Source: Streptomyces sp. NBC_00582 (GTDB lineage: Bacteria; Actinomycetota; Actinomycetes; Streptomycetales; Streptomycetaceae). From it: a stretch of 64,000 nucleotides of DNA. The notes below the pieces were generated by a model that saw nothing but the letters and a program-made list of their open reading frames with translations, was not told the origin of the DNA and searched no databases. Below are positions 1 to 8,914 of this stretch, piece after piece. Position 1 is the first letter of the stretch. Every line of letters starts with the position of its first letter. The stretch spans positions 248,001-312,000 of the forward strand of contig NZ_CP107773.1 of NCBI RefSeq assembly GCF_036345155.1. Reading direction: 5' to 3'. A program made the translations under genes and the position numbers.

Positions 1-217
1 AGGCGGTGGCGGTGCAGATGTCGGCGCAGTCCATGTCGGTACGGATGCACTTGGTCAGGTCGCCCACCATGCCCTCCGACAGGCAGGCGTCCGCGCACGC
101 CGTACACGCCTGCGCGCAGGCGATGCATGCTTCGATGCAGGCGGTGAGCTTGGCCTGGTCGATGTCGCCGAGGTCGGCCGGGTAGGTGGCGAGCATGTCC
201 TTGACGGTGCTGGACAT
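1..217 (-). CDS. Copper-binding four-helix-bundle protein (Csp/DUF326-like), truncated by window edge
   Basis: This leftward gene runs off the window after 72 codons. The visible part is rich in regularly spaced cysteines (residues 27, 31, 34, 38, 41, 45, 57, 64 and 68), mostly CxxxC and CxxC steps on predicted helices. This is the pattern of the cysteine-rich four-helix-bundle copper storage family. Proteins of this family bind many Cu(I) ions inside the bundle. No signal peptide or Tat motif is seen, so a cytosolic form is likely. The ATG at 217 is preceded by AAGGAGG at a good distance. The neighbours (DUF4396, DUF305 and a CsoR-type operator) fit copper handling. The C-terminal half is not visible. 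Confidence 0.85.
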   Translation of the reverse strand, partial: MSSTVKDMLATYPADLGDIDQAKLTACIEACIACAQACTACADACLSEGMVGDLTKCIRTDMDCADICTATA

Positions 218-311
218 CACGGGTGCCTCCTTCATACCGCGGGCCGGCGGCTCCGGTCGGCCGCCTCGCGAGCCCCGGTACACCTCCAGCTAACCCCCGC
301 CGGCGCGAACG

Positions 312-341
312 CGCCCGGCGCACCAGGAGGTGCGCCGGGCG
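312..341. terminator. Strong stem-loop after DUF4396 gene
   Basis: A perfect 13-bp inverted repeat (312-324 pairs with 329-341) with an AGGA loop lies just past the stop codon of the leftward DUF4396 gene. It has no T-run, which is usual for high-GC actinobacterial terminators. Confidence 0.7.
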
Positions 342-359
342 GCCGGGCGAGCGGCTGAG

Positions 360-887
360 TCAGTGGTAGGCGTGGACGACGGCGTGGCCCTTGCCGCGGC
401 CGATCATCCACTTGTTCACAGGCGTGGTGATCACGAACGCGACCGCGAAGCCGCCCAGGAGCGCCGACCAGAACAGCCCGTCCGACAGGTGGGCGTCCAT
501 CGCGCCCGGCACGGCCGCGATGATGCCGTTGTCGACGAGTTCCATCACCGCGATCGATACGGTGTCCGCGGCCAGCGCGACCTTGATCGCGCTCTTCCAG
601 TCCAGTCCGGCCCGGCGGACCGCGAACAGGGTGAAGGAGTAGCCGAAGACGAACGCGAGCGCGATCGCCAGGACCATGGTCTCCACGTTGCCCCACATCA
701 GGGCGGTGCCGATGACCATGCCGAGGATCTCGCCGATAGCGCAGCCGGTCAGGCAGTGCAGCGTCGCCTTCGCCGCCGTCGGCCAAGACGCCCCGGCCGC
801 GTGGCCGCCGTGGCCGTGACCGTTGTGTGCCTGGTGGGCGGCGTGGTCGTGCGCGGTGCCGGTGTGGTCCATGACGTTCATCTCCAT
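360..887 (-). CDS. DUF4396 membrane protein with His-rich N-terminus
   Basis: The product is about 175 residues. A short N-terminal region is dense in histidine (residues about 13-30, with HDH, HNGHGHGGH). Several hydrophobic segments follow, with the sequence features of the DUF4396 family. These are small membrane proteins often found beside copper-resistance genes; their function is unknown. The His-rich tail suggests metal binding, which is inference. Three ATGs compete (887, 881, 872); GGGA lies a few bases before 887 and GGAG lies before 872, so the exact start is open. A CsoR-type operator lies 45-60 bases upstream, so expression is probably released by Cu(I). Confidence 0.8.
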   Translation of the reverse strand: MEMNVMDHTGTAHDHAAHQAHNGHGHGGHAAGASWPTAAKATLHCLTGCAIGEILGMVIGTALMWGNVETMVLAIALAFVFGYSFTLFAVRRAGLDWKSAIKVALAADTVSIAVMELVDNGIIAAVPGAMDAHLSDGLFWSALLGGFAVAFVITTPVNKWMIGRGKGHAVVHAYH

Positions 888-932
888 TCCCGTCCCATGT
901 GGCCCGTTCCCGGATCCCACACCCAGAACAAT

Positions 933-949
933 ATACCCCCCAGGGGTAT
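933..949. promoter_or_regulatory. CsoR-type copper operator
   Basis: A perfect inverted repeat, ATACCCC-N3-GGGGTAT, lies in the gap between the BNR lipoprotein stop (954) and the DUF4396 start. It matches the known CsoR operator type (a GC-rich core flanked by TA) used for Cu(I)-derepressed genes in Streptomyces. No csoR gene is visible, so the regulator would act from elsewhere. Confidence 0.75.
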
Positions 950-953
950 TCCT

Positions 954-1856
954 CTAGTGGTTGTCGATGGCTGCGGAGGGGCGGTGGAGGACGGTCCAGG
1001 TGCGGCCGGCGTCGGTGGACTCGTAGACGGTGTCGGTGCTGTCGGCGGCCAGCAGCCGCTGCGCGGTCACCGCGGCGAGCACGGTGGGCTCCCCTCCTTC
1101 GGGCAGGCGGCCGTTCTCCGTCCACGTCCGGCCGTCGCGGCTGTTGACGAAGCGGCCGTCCGCGGCCAGCGCGATGAGGAGTCCGGGCTCCGGCTCGTCG
1201 ACGGCAACCAGGCCCAAGGCTGCGGGGACAGCCCGGAAGGTGCGCCCTGCGTCCGTGCTGCGCTCAAGTCCCTTTCCGGTGGCCGCCCAGACGGTGTCAG
1301 GGTTCTGGGCGTGGGCGGCGAGGTCGAGCAGGGGCAGCGCGGCGCGCTGGTCCCAGGTGCGGCCGCCGTCGGTGCTGGCCCACAGCTTCCCGCTCTGGCT
1401 GTCGAACCCGTACAGCGTGCTGCCGGCCTGTTCGAGGGCGTGGAAGTCTGCTTCGCCCTCGGCGGAGAGGGTGTTCCAGGTGCGGCCGGCGTCCGTGCTG
1501 CGGATCAGGCCCAGGTGCGGTGATCGGGCATCCGGGTCGGTCGGGGAGGGGTGGCCGCTGGCCAGGAAGGTGGACGGGCCGGTGACGGTGAAGCCCATGG
1601 TGTCCTGGTAGCGGCCGGCCACGCGGGCCGCCTTCCCGTCGCTGAGGCGGAAGACGCCGTGGTGGCCGGCGGCGTAGACGGTGTTGTCCGACGGGTCGAC
1701 GCCGAGCCCGTGCAGGTGACCGGTGCCGGGGTCTGCGGCGGTGGTGGTGTTCTGGTCGGGGTCGGAGGTGGAGCAGGCGGCAAGCAGGGCAACGGCTGCT
1801 GCCAGGAGGGCGGCCGTCCGGCCACCGCGAGGGAGTATGCGGGCGGGGGTGATCAC
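954..1856 (-). CDS. BNR/Asp-box lipoprotein (F510_1955 glycosylhydrolase-like)
   Basis: This is a 300-residue secreted protein. It has a signal peptide with a lipobox ending LLAAC (Cys28), followed by a beta-propeller-like body. Five Asp-box type repeats are visible: STDAGRTW, STDGGRTW, STDAGRTF, SRDGRTW and STDAGRTW. Proteins of this type are annotated F510_1955 family glycosylhydrolases, but hydrolase activity is not established and no sialidase catalytic set is obvious. It probably sits on the outer face of the membrane. The GTG start at 1856 gives the signal peptide directly. Its position between DUF305 and DUF4396 genes suggests an extracytoplasmic role in metal stress. Confidence 0.8.
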   Translation of the reverse strand: MITPARILPRGGRTAALLAAAVALLAACSTSDPDQNTTTAADPGTGHLHGLGVDPSDNTVYAAGHHGVFRLSDGKAARVAGRYQDTMGFTVTGPSTFLASGHPSPTDPDARSPHLGLIRSTDAGRTWNTLSAEGEADFHALEQAGSTLYGFDSQSGKLWASTDGGRTWDQRAALPLLDLAAHAQNPDTVWAATGKGLERSTDAGRTFRAVPAALGLVAVDEPEPGLLIALAADGRFVNSRDGRTWTENGRLPEGGEPTVLAAVTAQRLLAADSTDTVYESTDAGRTWTVLHRPSAAIDNH

Positions 1857-1952
1857 GGCGGGTCCAAGCTGTCGGTGGGGAAGCGAAGCGGGGGTGTGCC
1901 GCGGCGGGCGGGCACCGGCTGGCGCCCGCCCGCTCTCGTCTGCGGCGTCCGG

Positions 1953-2579
1953 TCAGTTCTTGCCGAGCAGCTTGTTCATCTGGGTGATCTCCGCGGTCTG
2001 GGAGGTGATGATCGCTGCGGCCGTGGTCTTGGCGGGCTCGTACGCTCCGTCGGCCTGTTCGGTCTTGGCCATCGTCACGGCACCTTCGTGGTGCTTGATC
2101 ATCATTTCCATGAAGGCGGTGTCGAACGCCTTGCCCGAGGAGTTCTTGAGCTTGTCCATCTCCTCGGCGCTCATCATGCCGCTCGTGCCGTGCATGGAGT
2201 GGTCCATGGCGCCCTCGGCGGGCACCTCCTCGCCCCAGGAGGTCAGCCATCCGGACATCGTCTTGATCTCCGGGTCCTGGGCCTTCTTGATGTCCTCCGC
2301 GAGCTTCTTCACCTCCGCCGACCCGGCCCTGGTGGGGGCGAGGTCGGCCATCTCCACGGCCTGGCGGTGGTGGGGGATCATGCCCTTGGCGAAGGCGACG
2401 TCGGCGGCGTTGTGCTGGCCTTGGGAGGCCGGCGCCGACGATGACGGGGACTTGGTGGTGTGGCCGTCGTGTCCGGCCGAGCTGTCGCCGTTGCCGCCGC
2501 AGGCGGCCAGGACGAGCGCGGCAGCACCCGCGGCAGCCACGACGGCGGTACGACGGACGTGAGAACGCTTGCTGATCAT
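1953..2579 (-). CDS. DUF305 lipoprotein, copper-associated
   Basis: The product is 208 residues. It has a signal peptide and lipobox (LVLAAC), a Ser/His-rich linker and a DUF305 domain. The domain carries the two diagnostic His pairs, MIPHHRQAVEMA and MMIKHHEGAVTMA, each followed by a conserved alpha-helical stretch. DUF305 proteins are ferritin-like helical bundles that often lie in copper or silver resistance loci. The His and Met residues here (also MDHSMHG) suit extracytoplasmic Cu binding. The ATG at 2579 follows AAGGAG by seven bases; the longer reading from 2606 lacks this and would spoil the signal peptide. It is probably cotranscribed with the downstream lipoprotein. Confidence 0.88.
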   Translation of the reverse strand: MISKRSHVRRTAVVAAAGAAALVLAACGGNGDSSAGHDGHTTKSPSSSAPASQGQHNAADVAFAKGMIPHHRQAVEMADLAPTRAGSAEVKKLAEDIKKAQDPEIKTMSGWLTSWGEEVPAEGAMDHSMHGTSGMMSAEEMDKLKNSSGKAFDTAFMEMMIKHHEGAVTMAKTEQADGAYEPAKTTAAAIITSQTAEITQMNKLLGKN

Positions 2580-2699
2580 GGTGCAACTCCTTGGGCGCGC
2601 AGCCACGTCGGGGCGCGCGCATGTTCATGGGATGAGGGCGTGCCGAAGCGCGGCACCGGCAACCGGGAACAAACCGGTCAGGGTGCCGTGCGGGTCGCT

Positions 2700-3104
2700 C
2701 TAAATCCGAAGAAGTTGCAGTTCAGACAGGTCCGGGGGCGCCCGGCCGGTCTCCGCCGAGGCCACAGCCGGCATGAGCGAGGCAAGGGTGGGGGACCCGT
2801 CCGGCAAGGCGCCGGCCAACGCGGGCGGCGCATAGGCGGAACCGATACCGGCCGCTGCGCAGGACCCGTCCGCGTGCTCAAGGTGATCCGGCCCGCCGTC
2901 CGTGTGTGAGCATCCCGCACTCGCGTGGGAAGCATCGGCGGACACGGCCATCACCATGTCGTGGTCCGCCTCCGCGCGTGGTGACGGCGCTCCGCCGGGG
3001 CCGAGAGCATGCATGCCCAGCAGGCCGGTGAGCACCGCCATCACCAGCAGCGCGAACAGCCGCCCCGCAGGGCGGCGGCTCGACAGCTGCACGGAGGACG
3101 TCAT
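2700..3104 (-). CDS. DUF6153-like small exported protein
   Basis: The product is 134 residues with one N-terminal hydrophobic segment (about residues 12-32) that reads as a signal or anchor. A short His/Cys-rich patch follows (GCSHTDGGPDHLEHADGSC). The layout resembles DUF6153 proteins, short Streptomyces proteins that commonly sit next to DUF305 and other copper genes. A metal-sensing or metal-carrying role outside the membrane is plausible but unproven. The start at 3104 is chosen because it gives the complete hydrophobic leader; a longer in-frame reading exists but overlaps the MFS gene. Confidence 0.65.
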   Translation of the reverse strand: MTSSVQLSSRRPAGRLFALLVMAVLTGLLGMHALGPGGAPSPRAEADHDMVMAVSADASHASAGCSHTDGGPDHLEHADGSCAAAGIGSAYAPPALAGALPDGSPTLASLMPAVASAETGRAPPDLSELQLLRI

Positions 3105-3283
3105 GCGCCCATCGTACGGTCCGGCCCCCGCCCCGGCCTTCCCCCCACCCCCAGGGTCAGCCGGTCGGTGGACACGCGTCGTCCACCGCGCAGAAGACCT
3201 TGGAGTCAAGGTGGTGGGCGGGTCCCCGGCGCCGTCGGCGGCACCGGCCCCGGCGGCCGGCCCTGTGCCGGGGCCCGTGCGGG

Positions 3284-4543
3284 TCAGGCGGTCGCGGGGT
3301 GTGGCCGGGGTGTGGTGAGGCGGCCGGAGCGGGCCAGCAGCAGGACCGCGCTCGCGCAGACGCCTCCGGTCAGGGCCAGTGCGGTCCACACCAGCCACAG
3401 GGCCTGGTGGCGTTGGGCGTAGTCCCACAGGGCGCCGGTGGCGAGGTTGCCCAGGGTGATTCCGAGACCCGAGACGGTGTTGTAGAGGCCGTAGTGGGTG
3501 GCAACGAGCCGGTCGCCGGACAGCGAGACGACGGTGTCCATCTCGAAGGGGTAGACGATCGCGCTGCCGGCGGCCAGGGCGACGACCGCGGCGGCCAGCG
3601 CTGCCAGTGCCACCGCCCCGGGCGCGGGTGTGCCCCGCGCGGCGACCAGGGCGAGGGGGAGGAAGGCCGCGCCCATCAGTGAGAGGCCGCGGACCAGGGC
3701 GTCCTGGCAGTTCCAGCGGGTCTTCGCCCAGGCGGTCAGCCGCAACTGGCCGGCGACGGCCACCGCGGCGGAGAGCACGAACAGCAGGGTGGTGGCCTGC
3801 GTCCCCGCCGCGCCGAGCGTGGCCCCGGCGGCGAGCGGAAGCGCGAGGTAGACCTGGAAGGTCAGCACGTAGGAGCCGATCATCGCGCAGGAGAACAGCA
3901 GGAACGGCCGGTTGGCCGCCACCGTCCGCCACTGCGCCAGCACTCCGCTCTCCCGCCCGCCGGCGGCGGCGCCGCGGGCAGGCAGGCAGCGGCTCTGGAG
4001 CACGGTCAGGGCGGCGAAGATGCCCGCCGCGACCAGGCACACCGCGCGGAAGTCGGCGGCCAGCAGCGCCAGGCCGACCAGCGGGCCGGCCAGCATCCCG
4101 GCCTGGTAGTAGACGTTGAACGTCGCGAACGCCTCCACCCGCCGCTCACCGGCCCCGGCGGCGAGATAGGCGCGCACCGCCGGGTTGAACAGGGCGCCGG
4201 CGAACCCGGTGGCCGCCGAGGCGACGATCAGGACCGCAAGGCTGTCCACCACGCCCAGCAGGGCGAACCCGGCCGTACGCAGCAGACACCCCGCCATGAT
4301 CGGGATCTTGTAGCCGTAGCGGTCGGCGATCGTACCGCCAATCAGGAACATGCCCTGCTGGGAGAAGTTGCGCACGCCCAGCACCAGGCCCACCGCCCAG
4401 GCGGCCAGGCCGAGCTCGCCGGCCAGATGGGCGGCGAGGTAGGGCATGAGCATGTAGAAGGCGAGGTTGATGGCGAACTGGTTGGCCATCAACAGCCGCA
4501 CCGCGGGCGGGAAGCTCAGCGTGGACGTCCACAGGGCTTTCAC
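3284..4543 (-). CDS. MFS transporter
   Basis: This is a 419-residue polytopic membrane protein with about twelve hydrophobic segments and the MFS loop 2-3 signature ([11 protein letters not shown]). It is a secondary transporter; the substrate is not recognisable. The GTG start at 4543 shares four bases (GTGA) with the stop of the upstream cysteine-synthase-like gene, so the two are translationally coupled and probably act on the same compound. Many readings extend upstream in this frame, but the coupling and the N-terminal residues ([20 protein letters not shown]) support this start. Export of the amino acid or conjugate made by the partner enzyme is an inference. Confidence 0.85.
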   Translation of the reverse strand: MKALWTSTLSFPPAVRLLMANQFAINLAFYMLMPYLAAHLAGELGLAAWAVGLVLGVRNFSQQGMFLIGGTIADRYGYKIPIMAGCLLRTAGFALLGVVDSLAVLIVASAATGFAGALFNPAVRAYLAAGAGERRVEAFATFNVYYQAGMLAGPLVGLALLAADFRAVCLVAAGIFAALTVLQSRCLPARGAAAGGRESGVLAQWRTVAANRPFLLFSCAMIGSYVLTFQVYLALPLAAGATLGAAGTQATTLLFVLSAAVAVAGQLRLTAWAKTRWNCQDALVRGLSLMGAAFLPLALVAARGTPAPGAVALAALAAAVVALAAGSAIVYPFEMDTVVSLSGDRLVATHYGLYNTVSGLGITLGNLATGALWDYAQRHQALWLVWTALALTGGVCASAVLLLARSGRLTTPRPHPATA

Positions 4544-5688
4544 CGGGCCGCTCCCGCCAGCAGTGCCGCATCCGCACCGCCCGGCCGGGCGGCGGGCGCC
4601 GGGTCCACGACGGTTTCGCACTTCGTCCACCGGGTCACTGTCCGCTCGGCGGGATGGCAGATGATCTCCGGAGCATCGGCCGGTTCGCTGCCCAGCAGTT
4701 GGCGCTCCCGGCACCAGGTGTCGTCGAAGACGGTGCCGGCGTAGCGGTGCGGGCCGTCGGGGAAGACGGCGGCAATCCTCGCCTCGGCCGGGAGGGTCGC
4801 GGTCAGGTGGCGGGCGACCAGGGCGACCGCGCCGACGCTCCACCCACCGGTGGCGTACCGGGAACGGGCCAGCGCCCGGGCGGACCACACGGCTTCACCG
4901 GCGGCCACCCAGTGGACCTCGTCGAACAGGGCGTAGTCGACGTTGCGGGGGTAGATGCTGCTGCCCAGCCCGCGCATCAGCCGAGGGGCGGCCTCCTGCC
5001 CGAAGATGGTCGAGCCCGTCGTGTCGACGCCCACCACTTTCAGGGCAGGGAAGAAGCCGCGCAGCACCGAGGCGACCCCGGCCGAGTGCCCGCCGGTGCC
5101 GACGCTCACCACCAGGGCGTCGATCCGCCCGAGCTGGGCGACCAGTTCGTGGGCCAGGCCCGCGTAGGCGGCCACGTTGTCGGGGTTGTGGTACTGGTCC
5201 GGGCACCAGGCGTCCGGATACACCGACAGCAGTTCGGCGACGCGGTCACGGCGGGCCTGCTGCCAGCCCCCCACCGGATGCGGTGCACCGACAGTCTGCA
5301 CGTCCGCGCCGTAGGCGGTGAGCAGACCCGACACCAGCGGTTCCATCCCGGGGTCGGTGACCACGGTGACCGGGTGGCCGAAGACGATCCCGGCCAGTGC
5401 CAGTCCCAGGCCCAGCGTGCCGGAGGTCGACTCCACGATCCTTGCTCCGGGCAGCAGGTCGCCGCGTTCACGGGCGCGTTCGACCATGAACAGCGCGGTA
5501 CGGTCCTTGATCCCACCGGGGTTGTGGCCTTCGAGCTTGGCCCAGAAGCCGCGTCCGGGCGCGGCGAAGGGCTCCCCGACCCACAGAACCGGGGTGTCGC
5601 CCACCAGAGCGGCCGGGCTGTGGGCCCGCAGGGAGGGAGCCGCGGTCAGCAGCTGGGCGGGGGCAGGGGGCATGACAGAGGTGTTCAT
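4540..5688 (-). CDS. PLP-dependent cysteine-synthase-family enzyme
   Basis: The product is 382 residues of the fold-type II PLP (CysK/CBS) family. The PLP lysine is in NPGGIKDR (Lys61), the substrate loop is ESTSGTLG (about residues 86-93) and the phosphate-binding loop is GTGGHSAG. CysK itself has SGNTG in the loop; the change to SGTLG suggests an altered substrate. The start at 5688 has GGAG nine bases upstream and gives the usual N-terminus. It is coupled to a downstream MFS transporter by a GTGA overlap. Together they might make and export a thiol or amino-acid derivative. It could also support cysteine supply under metal stress. Neither is shown by the sequence. Confidence 0.82.
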   Translation of the reverse strand: MNTSVMPPAPAQLLTAAPSLRAHSPAALVGDTPVLWVGEPFAAPGRGFWAKLEGHNPGGIKDRTALFMVERARERGDLLPGARIVESTSGTLGLGLALAGIVFGHPVTVVTDPGMEPLVSGLLTAYGADVQTVGAPHPVGGWQQARRDRVAELLSVYPDAWCPDQYHNPDNVAAYAGLAHELVAQLGRIDALVVSVGTGGHSAGVASVLRGFFPALKVVGVDTTGSTIFGQEAAPRLMRGLGSSIYPRNVDYALFDEVHWVAAGEAVWSARALARSRYATGGWSVGAVALVARHLTATLPAEARIAAVFPDGPHRYAGTVFDDTWCRERQLLGSEPADAPEIICHPAERTVTRWTKCETVVDPAPAARPGGADAALLAGAAR

Positions 5689-5815
5689 CGCACGGGTCTC
5701 CAGCCGGCCGCCGCAGCGCCACGTCACAGGCGCCGACGGCCGGGGGGTTTTGGGGAAGCATCAGGAGCGACGGCGCCGCTGTCCGCGTGACAGACGCGGC
5801 AGCAGGCAAGGCCGC

Positions 5816-6211
5816 TCAGGCCCGCCAGATTCCCAGCGCGGCCCGCTGACGTCCGTGATCCGCCCGGGTGCCGCCCGGGCTCCTCGCCCGGTGCTCCCGC
5901 GCCCTGTGCAACTGCCCGGTAGTGCAGTCGGGCGCAACGAGCGCCCGGCAGGCAACAAAGGTCGGCAGATCCGCCCGAGAGCCGACCACAGCGGGCTCGT
6001 CCACCCCTGTGCAGCCCGCCCCCGCGCCGTGATCACACAGAACGTCCGCCACCGGCGCCGCGGGATGGCCGTGCGCCGGAGCAGTCACAACGGCCAAAGT
6101 GTCGGTCCGCGGGGCTCCAGCGGCCTGCGGACCGTGTGCGCAGCCAAGCACGTGCAGCAGCCCGGCCAGCACCATGACCAGCACCAGCCGCCACGGTCCG
6201 GGCCGGCTCAT
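5816..6211 (-). CDS. Small exported protein of unknown function
   Basis: The product is 131 residues with an N-terminal hydrophobic segment (WRLVLVMVLAGLLHVLGCAHG). This is followed by a His- and Cys-containing region and an Arg-rich tail. It resembles the DUF6153-type proteins in layout, although I do not recognise the family with confidence. The leader ends at a Cys that could be a lipobox. The ATG at 6211 is preceded only by a weak site; a GTG at 6244 is an alternative. It lies upstream of the cysteine-synthase and MFS genes and may be their first cistron. Confidence 0.5.
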   Translation of the reverse strand: MSRPGPWRLVLVMVLAGLLHVLGCAHGPQAAGAPRTDTLAVVTAPAHGHPAAPVADVLCDHGAGAGCTGVDEPAVVGSRADLPTFVACRALVAPDCTTGQLHRAREHRARSPGGTRADHGRQRAALGIWRA

Positions 6212-6244
6212 CCACCTATCCACAGACACCGACACGGCACACAC

Positions 6245-6746
6245 AGTATTGGATTGGTTACATAAAGTGCTTGTTAGGTGGGCGGTCCCGCAGTCCGCCT
6301 CTCACACATGGCCAGTGGCGAGAGTTCTGCCAAGCCCCCCGGGTCGATCACATATCCGCAGGTCGCCGTTCGCAGGACCCCTCTCGAAGGGGTGTTGTGC
6401 AAGACAGTTCTGACACGCTGCGCCAGTGGAACTGACTCCCAATCACGCCGAAACGCGTCGAGCACCTACCTGTACGCAGTACTTCTCCTCGGTCAGGTCC
6501 TCAACGCGACCCTCGGCTGGCCCTGGGCCGACCCCGCCGCTCTCTTTCACCGCAGCAGCCATTGCGGTGAACGAGAGCGGCGAGGCAGGGCAATGCATGA
6601 GCTGCCGCGCGGCTCCCGCTCGCGGCGCTACCACCGCGAGCGGGCCCGGAGGATCCCTGCGGCTGCCGCCCGGGGCGTGGCTGCCGCAGCTGGCAACCCC
6701 GCCTGGACCGGCCGGCCGCTGCAGCTTCACACGGGCGGCGGGCCGC
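6245..6746. other. About 500 bp without a confident gene
   Basis: I see no convincing gene here. Several short open frames exist on both strands, including a minus-strand frame at 6274-6465 with GTG start and another ending near 6443, but none has a recognisable domain or good ribosome binding site. A 6-bp stem (ACCCCT, 5-base loop, AGGGGT) lies at 6377-6393. The stretch may hold decayed coding sequence between the copper and arsenic blocks. Confidence 0.4.
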
Positions 6747-7805
6747 TCAGAGCAGCCCGGCGATGTGACGGACCGCGTCCCGGGCCGGGCGCCCCACACC
6801 GATCAGGGTGGCAGAGGCCGCACCGGTCCAGTCGCCGTAGCCGAGCAGATGCAGCCGCGGCTCGCCAACAGCACATGTGCCGTCGGTGGGGATGTGTCCC
6901 CGCGGCCCGCGCAAGTTGAGCGGGGCGAGCTGGGACAGAGCCGGGCGGAAGCCGGTGCACCAGACGATCGCATGCGCATCGCTCTGGCTGCCATCGGGCC
7001 ACCGGACACCGGTAGCGGTGAACTGGGCGAACATCGGCTTGGCGGTCAGTAGTCCGGCGTCCCGGGCCGCGCGGACAGGCGGCACGGCCACGATGTCGCC
7101 CAGTGAGGCCACCCCACCGGTGTCGGTGCGGCCGGCTTCGAGCGCACGGCGGCGGGCGGTGGCGACATCGAACAGGGCCCGGCCGTCGATGTCGTCGGCC
7201 AGGAAGCGCGGTGGGCGCTGGGTCACCCACGTGACGTGGACGTTGCCGTCCAGAGCGAGGTCAGCGGCGATCTGCGCGCCGGAGTTCCCGCCGCCGACCA
7301 CGATCACGTGCTGGCCGGCGAAGTCGGCCGGAGAGCGGTAGCTCACCGTGTGCAGCTGCCGTCCGGTGAAAACGTCGCGGCCGGGGACGGCGGGAAGGAA
7401 GGGGCGCGTCCAGGTGCCGGTGGCACTGATGGCCGCGCGGGCCCGCCACGTGCCCGAGTCGGCCTCGACCAAGAGCCTCTCGCCGTCGCGGCGCACGGCG
7501 TCCACGCGGGTGCCGTGCTGGACGGGCAGGTCGTAGCGCTTCTCGTAGTCGGTGAGGTAGTCGACGACGTGCCCTGCGTCCGGGTACGTCTCGCCGGGCT
7601 GAGCGGGCATGAGCCGGCCCGGCAACGAGGAGTGATCCGCCGGGGAGAACAGGTGGAGCGAGTCCCACATGTGCTGCCAGGACCCACCCGGCGCCGGATC
7701 GGCGTCCAGAATCACGAAGTCGAGGCCCCGGCGACGCAGGTGGTAGCCGGCGGCGAGTCCTGCTTGGCCGCCACCGACCACCACCACATCCGTGTGCCGT
7801 GTCAC
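6747..7805 (-). CDS. arsO: ArsO-type flavin-dependent monooxygenase
   Basis: The product is 352 residues. It has an N-terminal FAD-binding Rossmann motif (VVVGGGQAGLAAG, about residues 8-20), an NADPH-binding motif (VIVVGGGNSGAQIA) and an internal ATGTW segment typical of class B flavoprotein monooxygenases. ArsO proteins of this length occur in actinobacterial ars clusters. The arsRBO-arsCT set was described on the Streptomyces linear plasmid pHZ227, where arsO is required in the cluster, but its precise reaction is unsettled. The GTG start at 7805 overlaps the arsB stop by GTGA, so it is the third cistron of arsR-arsB-arsO. Confidence 0.88.
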   Translation of the reverse strand: MTRHTDVVVVGGGQAGLAAGYHLRRRGLDFVILDADPAPGGSWQHMWDSLHLFSPADHSSLPGRLMPAQPGETYPDAGHVVDYLTDYEKRYDLPVQHGTRVDAVRRDGERLLVEADSGTWRARAAISATGTWTRPFLPAVPGRDVFTGRQLHTVSYRSPADFAGQHVIVVGGGNSGAQIAADLALDGNVHVTWVTQRPPRFLADDIDGRALFDVATARRRALEAGRTDTGGVASLGDIVAVPPVRAARDAGLLTAKPMFAQFTATGVRWPDGSQSDAHAIVWCTGFRPALSQLAPLNLRGPRGHIPTDGTCAVGEPRLHLLGYGDWTGAASATLIGVGRPARDAVRHIAGLL

Positions 7806-8914
7806 GGGGCCGTCGTCACCGCGTCGGGGCCGAACTTCTTGCGCCAGGCGAGCGCGACGTAGACCAGCCCGATCAGCACCGGGACCTCGATGAGCGGTCC
7901 GACCACGCCCGAGAGGGCCTGTCCGGAGGTGACGCCGAAGGTGGCGATGGCGACCGCGATGGCCAGCTCGAAGTTGTTGCCTGCCGCCGTGAACGCCAGG
8001 GTCGTGGTGCGGTCGTAGGCCAGGCCGAGGCCCTTGCCGAGGAGGAAGGTCCCGAAGAACATGATCGCGAAGTAGACCAGGAGCGGCAGCGCGATCCGGG
8101 CGACGTCCAGCGGCTGCGAAGTGATGGTCTTGCCCTGGAGGGCGAAGAGGATGACGATCGTGAACAGCAGTCCGTACAGGGCCCAGGGGCCGATCTTCGG
8201 CAGGAACTTTGCCTCGTACTTCTCGCGGCCCATCTTCTGCTCGCCGATGCGGCGGGTGAGGAAGCCGGCCAGCAGGGGGATGCCGAGGAAGATGACGACG
8301 TTCAGCGCGATGTGCCACACGGACACGTCCAGGCCCTGGCCGTCACCGAGGTTCATCCAGCGCGGCAGCAGGTCGAGGTAGAACCAGCCCAGCAGGCCGA
8401 ACGCGAGGACCTGGAACACCGAGTTCAGTGCGACCAGGACGGCGGCGGCCTCCCGGTCGCCGCAGGCGAGGTCGTTCCAGATGATGACCATGGCGATGCA
8501 GCGGGCGAGACCGACGATGATCAGGCCGGTGCGGTACTCGGGCAGGTCCGGCAGGAAGATCCACGCCAGCGCGAACATGACGGCGGGCCCGATGATCCAG
8601 TTGATGACCAGCGAGGACACCATCAGCTTCTTGTCGCCGGTCACGCGGTCGAGTCGGTCGTAGCGGACCTTGGCGAGCACCGGGTACATCATCACCAGCA
8701 GGCCGAGCGCGATCGGCAGGGAGATACCGCCGATCTCGATCTTGGCGAGCGCGTCGTTCATGCCCGGGATGAGGCGGCCCAGGCCCAGGCCGACGGCCAT
8801 GGCGAGCAGGATCCACACCGCGAGGTAGCGGTCGAGGGTGGAGAGCTTCTTGACGATCGAGTCGTCCCCACCGCCGGCCGGAGCGGGGGCGGTGGTGGGC
8901 TCTGTGGAGGTCAC
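7802..8914 (-). CDS. arsB: ACR3-family arsenite efflux permease
   Basis: The product is 370 residues with about ten hydrophobic segments and a short hydrophilic N-terminus. The ACR3 signature ARCIAMVIIWNDLACGD is present, with the conserved membrane cysteine that is essential for arsenite transport in characterised ACR3 proteins. It exports As(III) across the cytoplasmic membrane, driven by the proton-motive force. The GTG start at 8914 overlaps the arsR stop (GTGA), and its own stop overlaps arsO in the same way. Transport is therefore made in step with the repressor and the monooxygenase. A longer in-frame reading to 9031 exists but would overlap arsR deeply and is rejected. Confidence 0.93.
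   Translation of the reverse strand: MTSTEPTTAPAPAGGGDDSIVKKLSTLDRYLAVWILLAMAVGLGLGRLIPGMNDALAKIEIGGISLPIALGLLVMMYPVLAKVRYDRLDRVTGDKKLMVSSLVINWIIGPAVMFALAWIFLPDLPEYRTGLIIVGLARCIAMVIIWNDLACGDREAAAVLVALNSVFQVLAFGLLGWFYLDLLPRWMNLGDGQGLDVSVWHIALNVVIFLGIPLLAGFLTRRIGEQKMGREKYEAKFLPKIGPWALYGLLFTIVILFALQGKTITSQPLDVARIALPLLVYFAIMFFGTFLLGKGLGLAYDRTTTLAFTAAGNNFELAIAVAIATFGVTSGQALSGVVGPLIEVPVLIGLVYVALAWRKKFGPDAVTTAP

Noticed and set aside
6245..6275. A sequence near 6246-6270 containing ATTGGATTGG resembles part of the repeated promoter
   Set aside because: It lacks TTGCNT at the right distance and no TANNNT lies 17 bases away, so it is not a thirteenth copy.
6377..6393. ACCCCT-N5-AGGGGT inverted repeat as a second CsoR operator
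   Set aside because: The spacing between the C4 and G4 halves is seven rather than three and the flanking TA pairs are missing; it may be a weak hairpin.
6274..6465. Minus-strand GTG ORF of 63 codons
   Set aside because: No ribosome site, no recognisable domain and overlap with other open frames.
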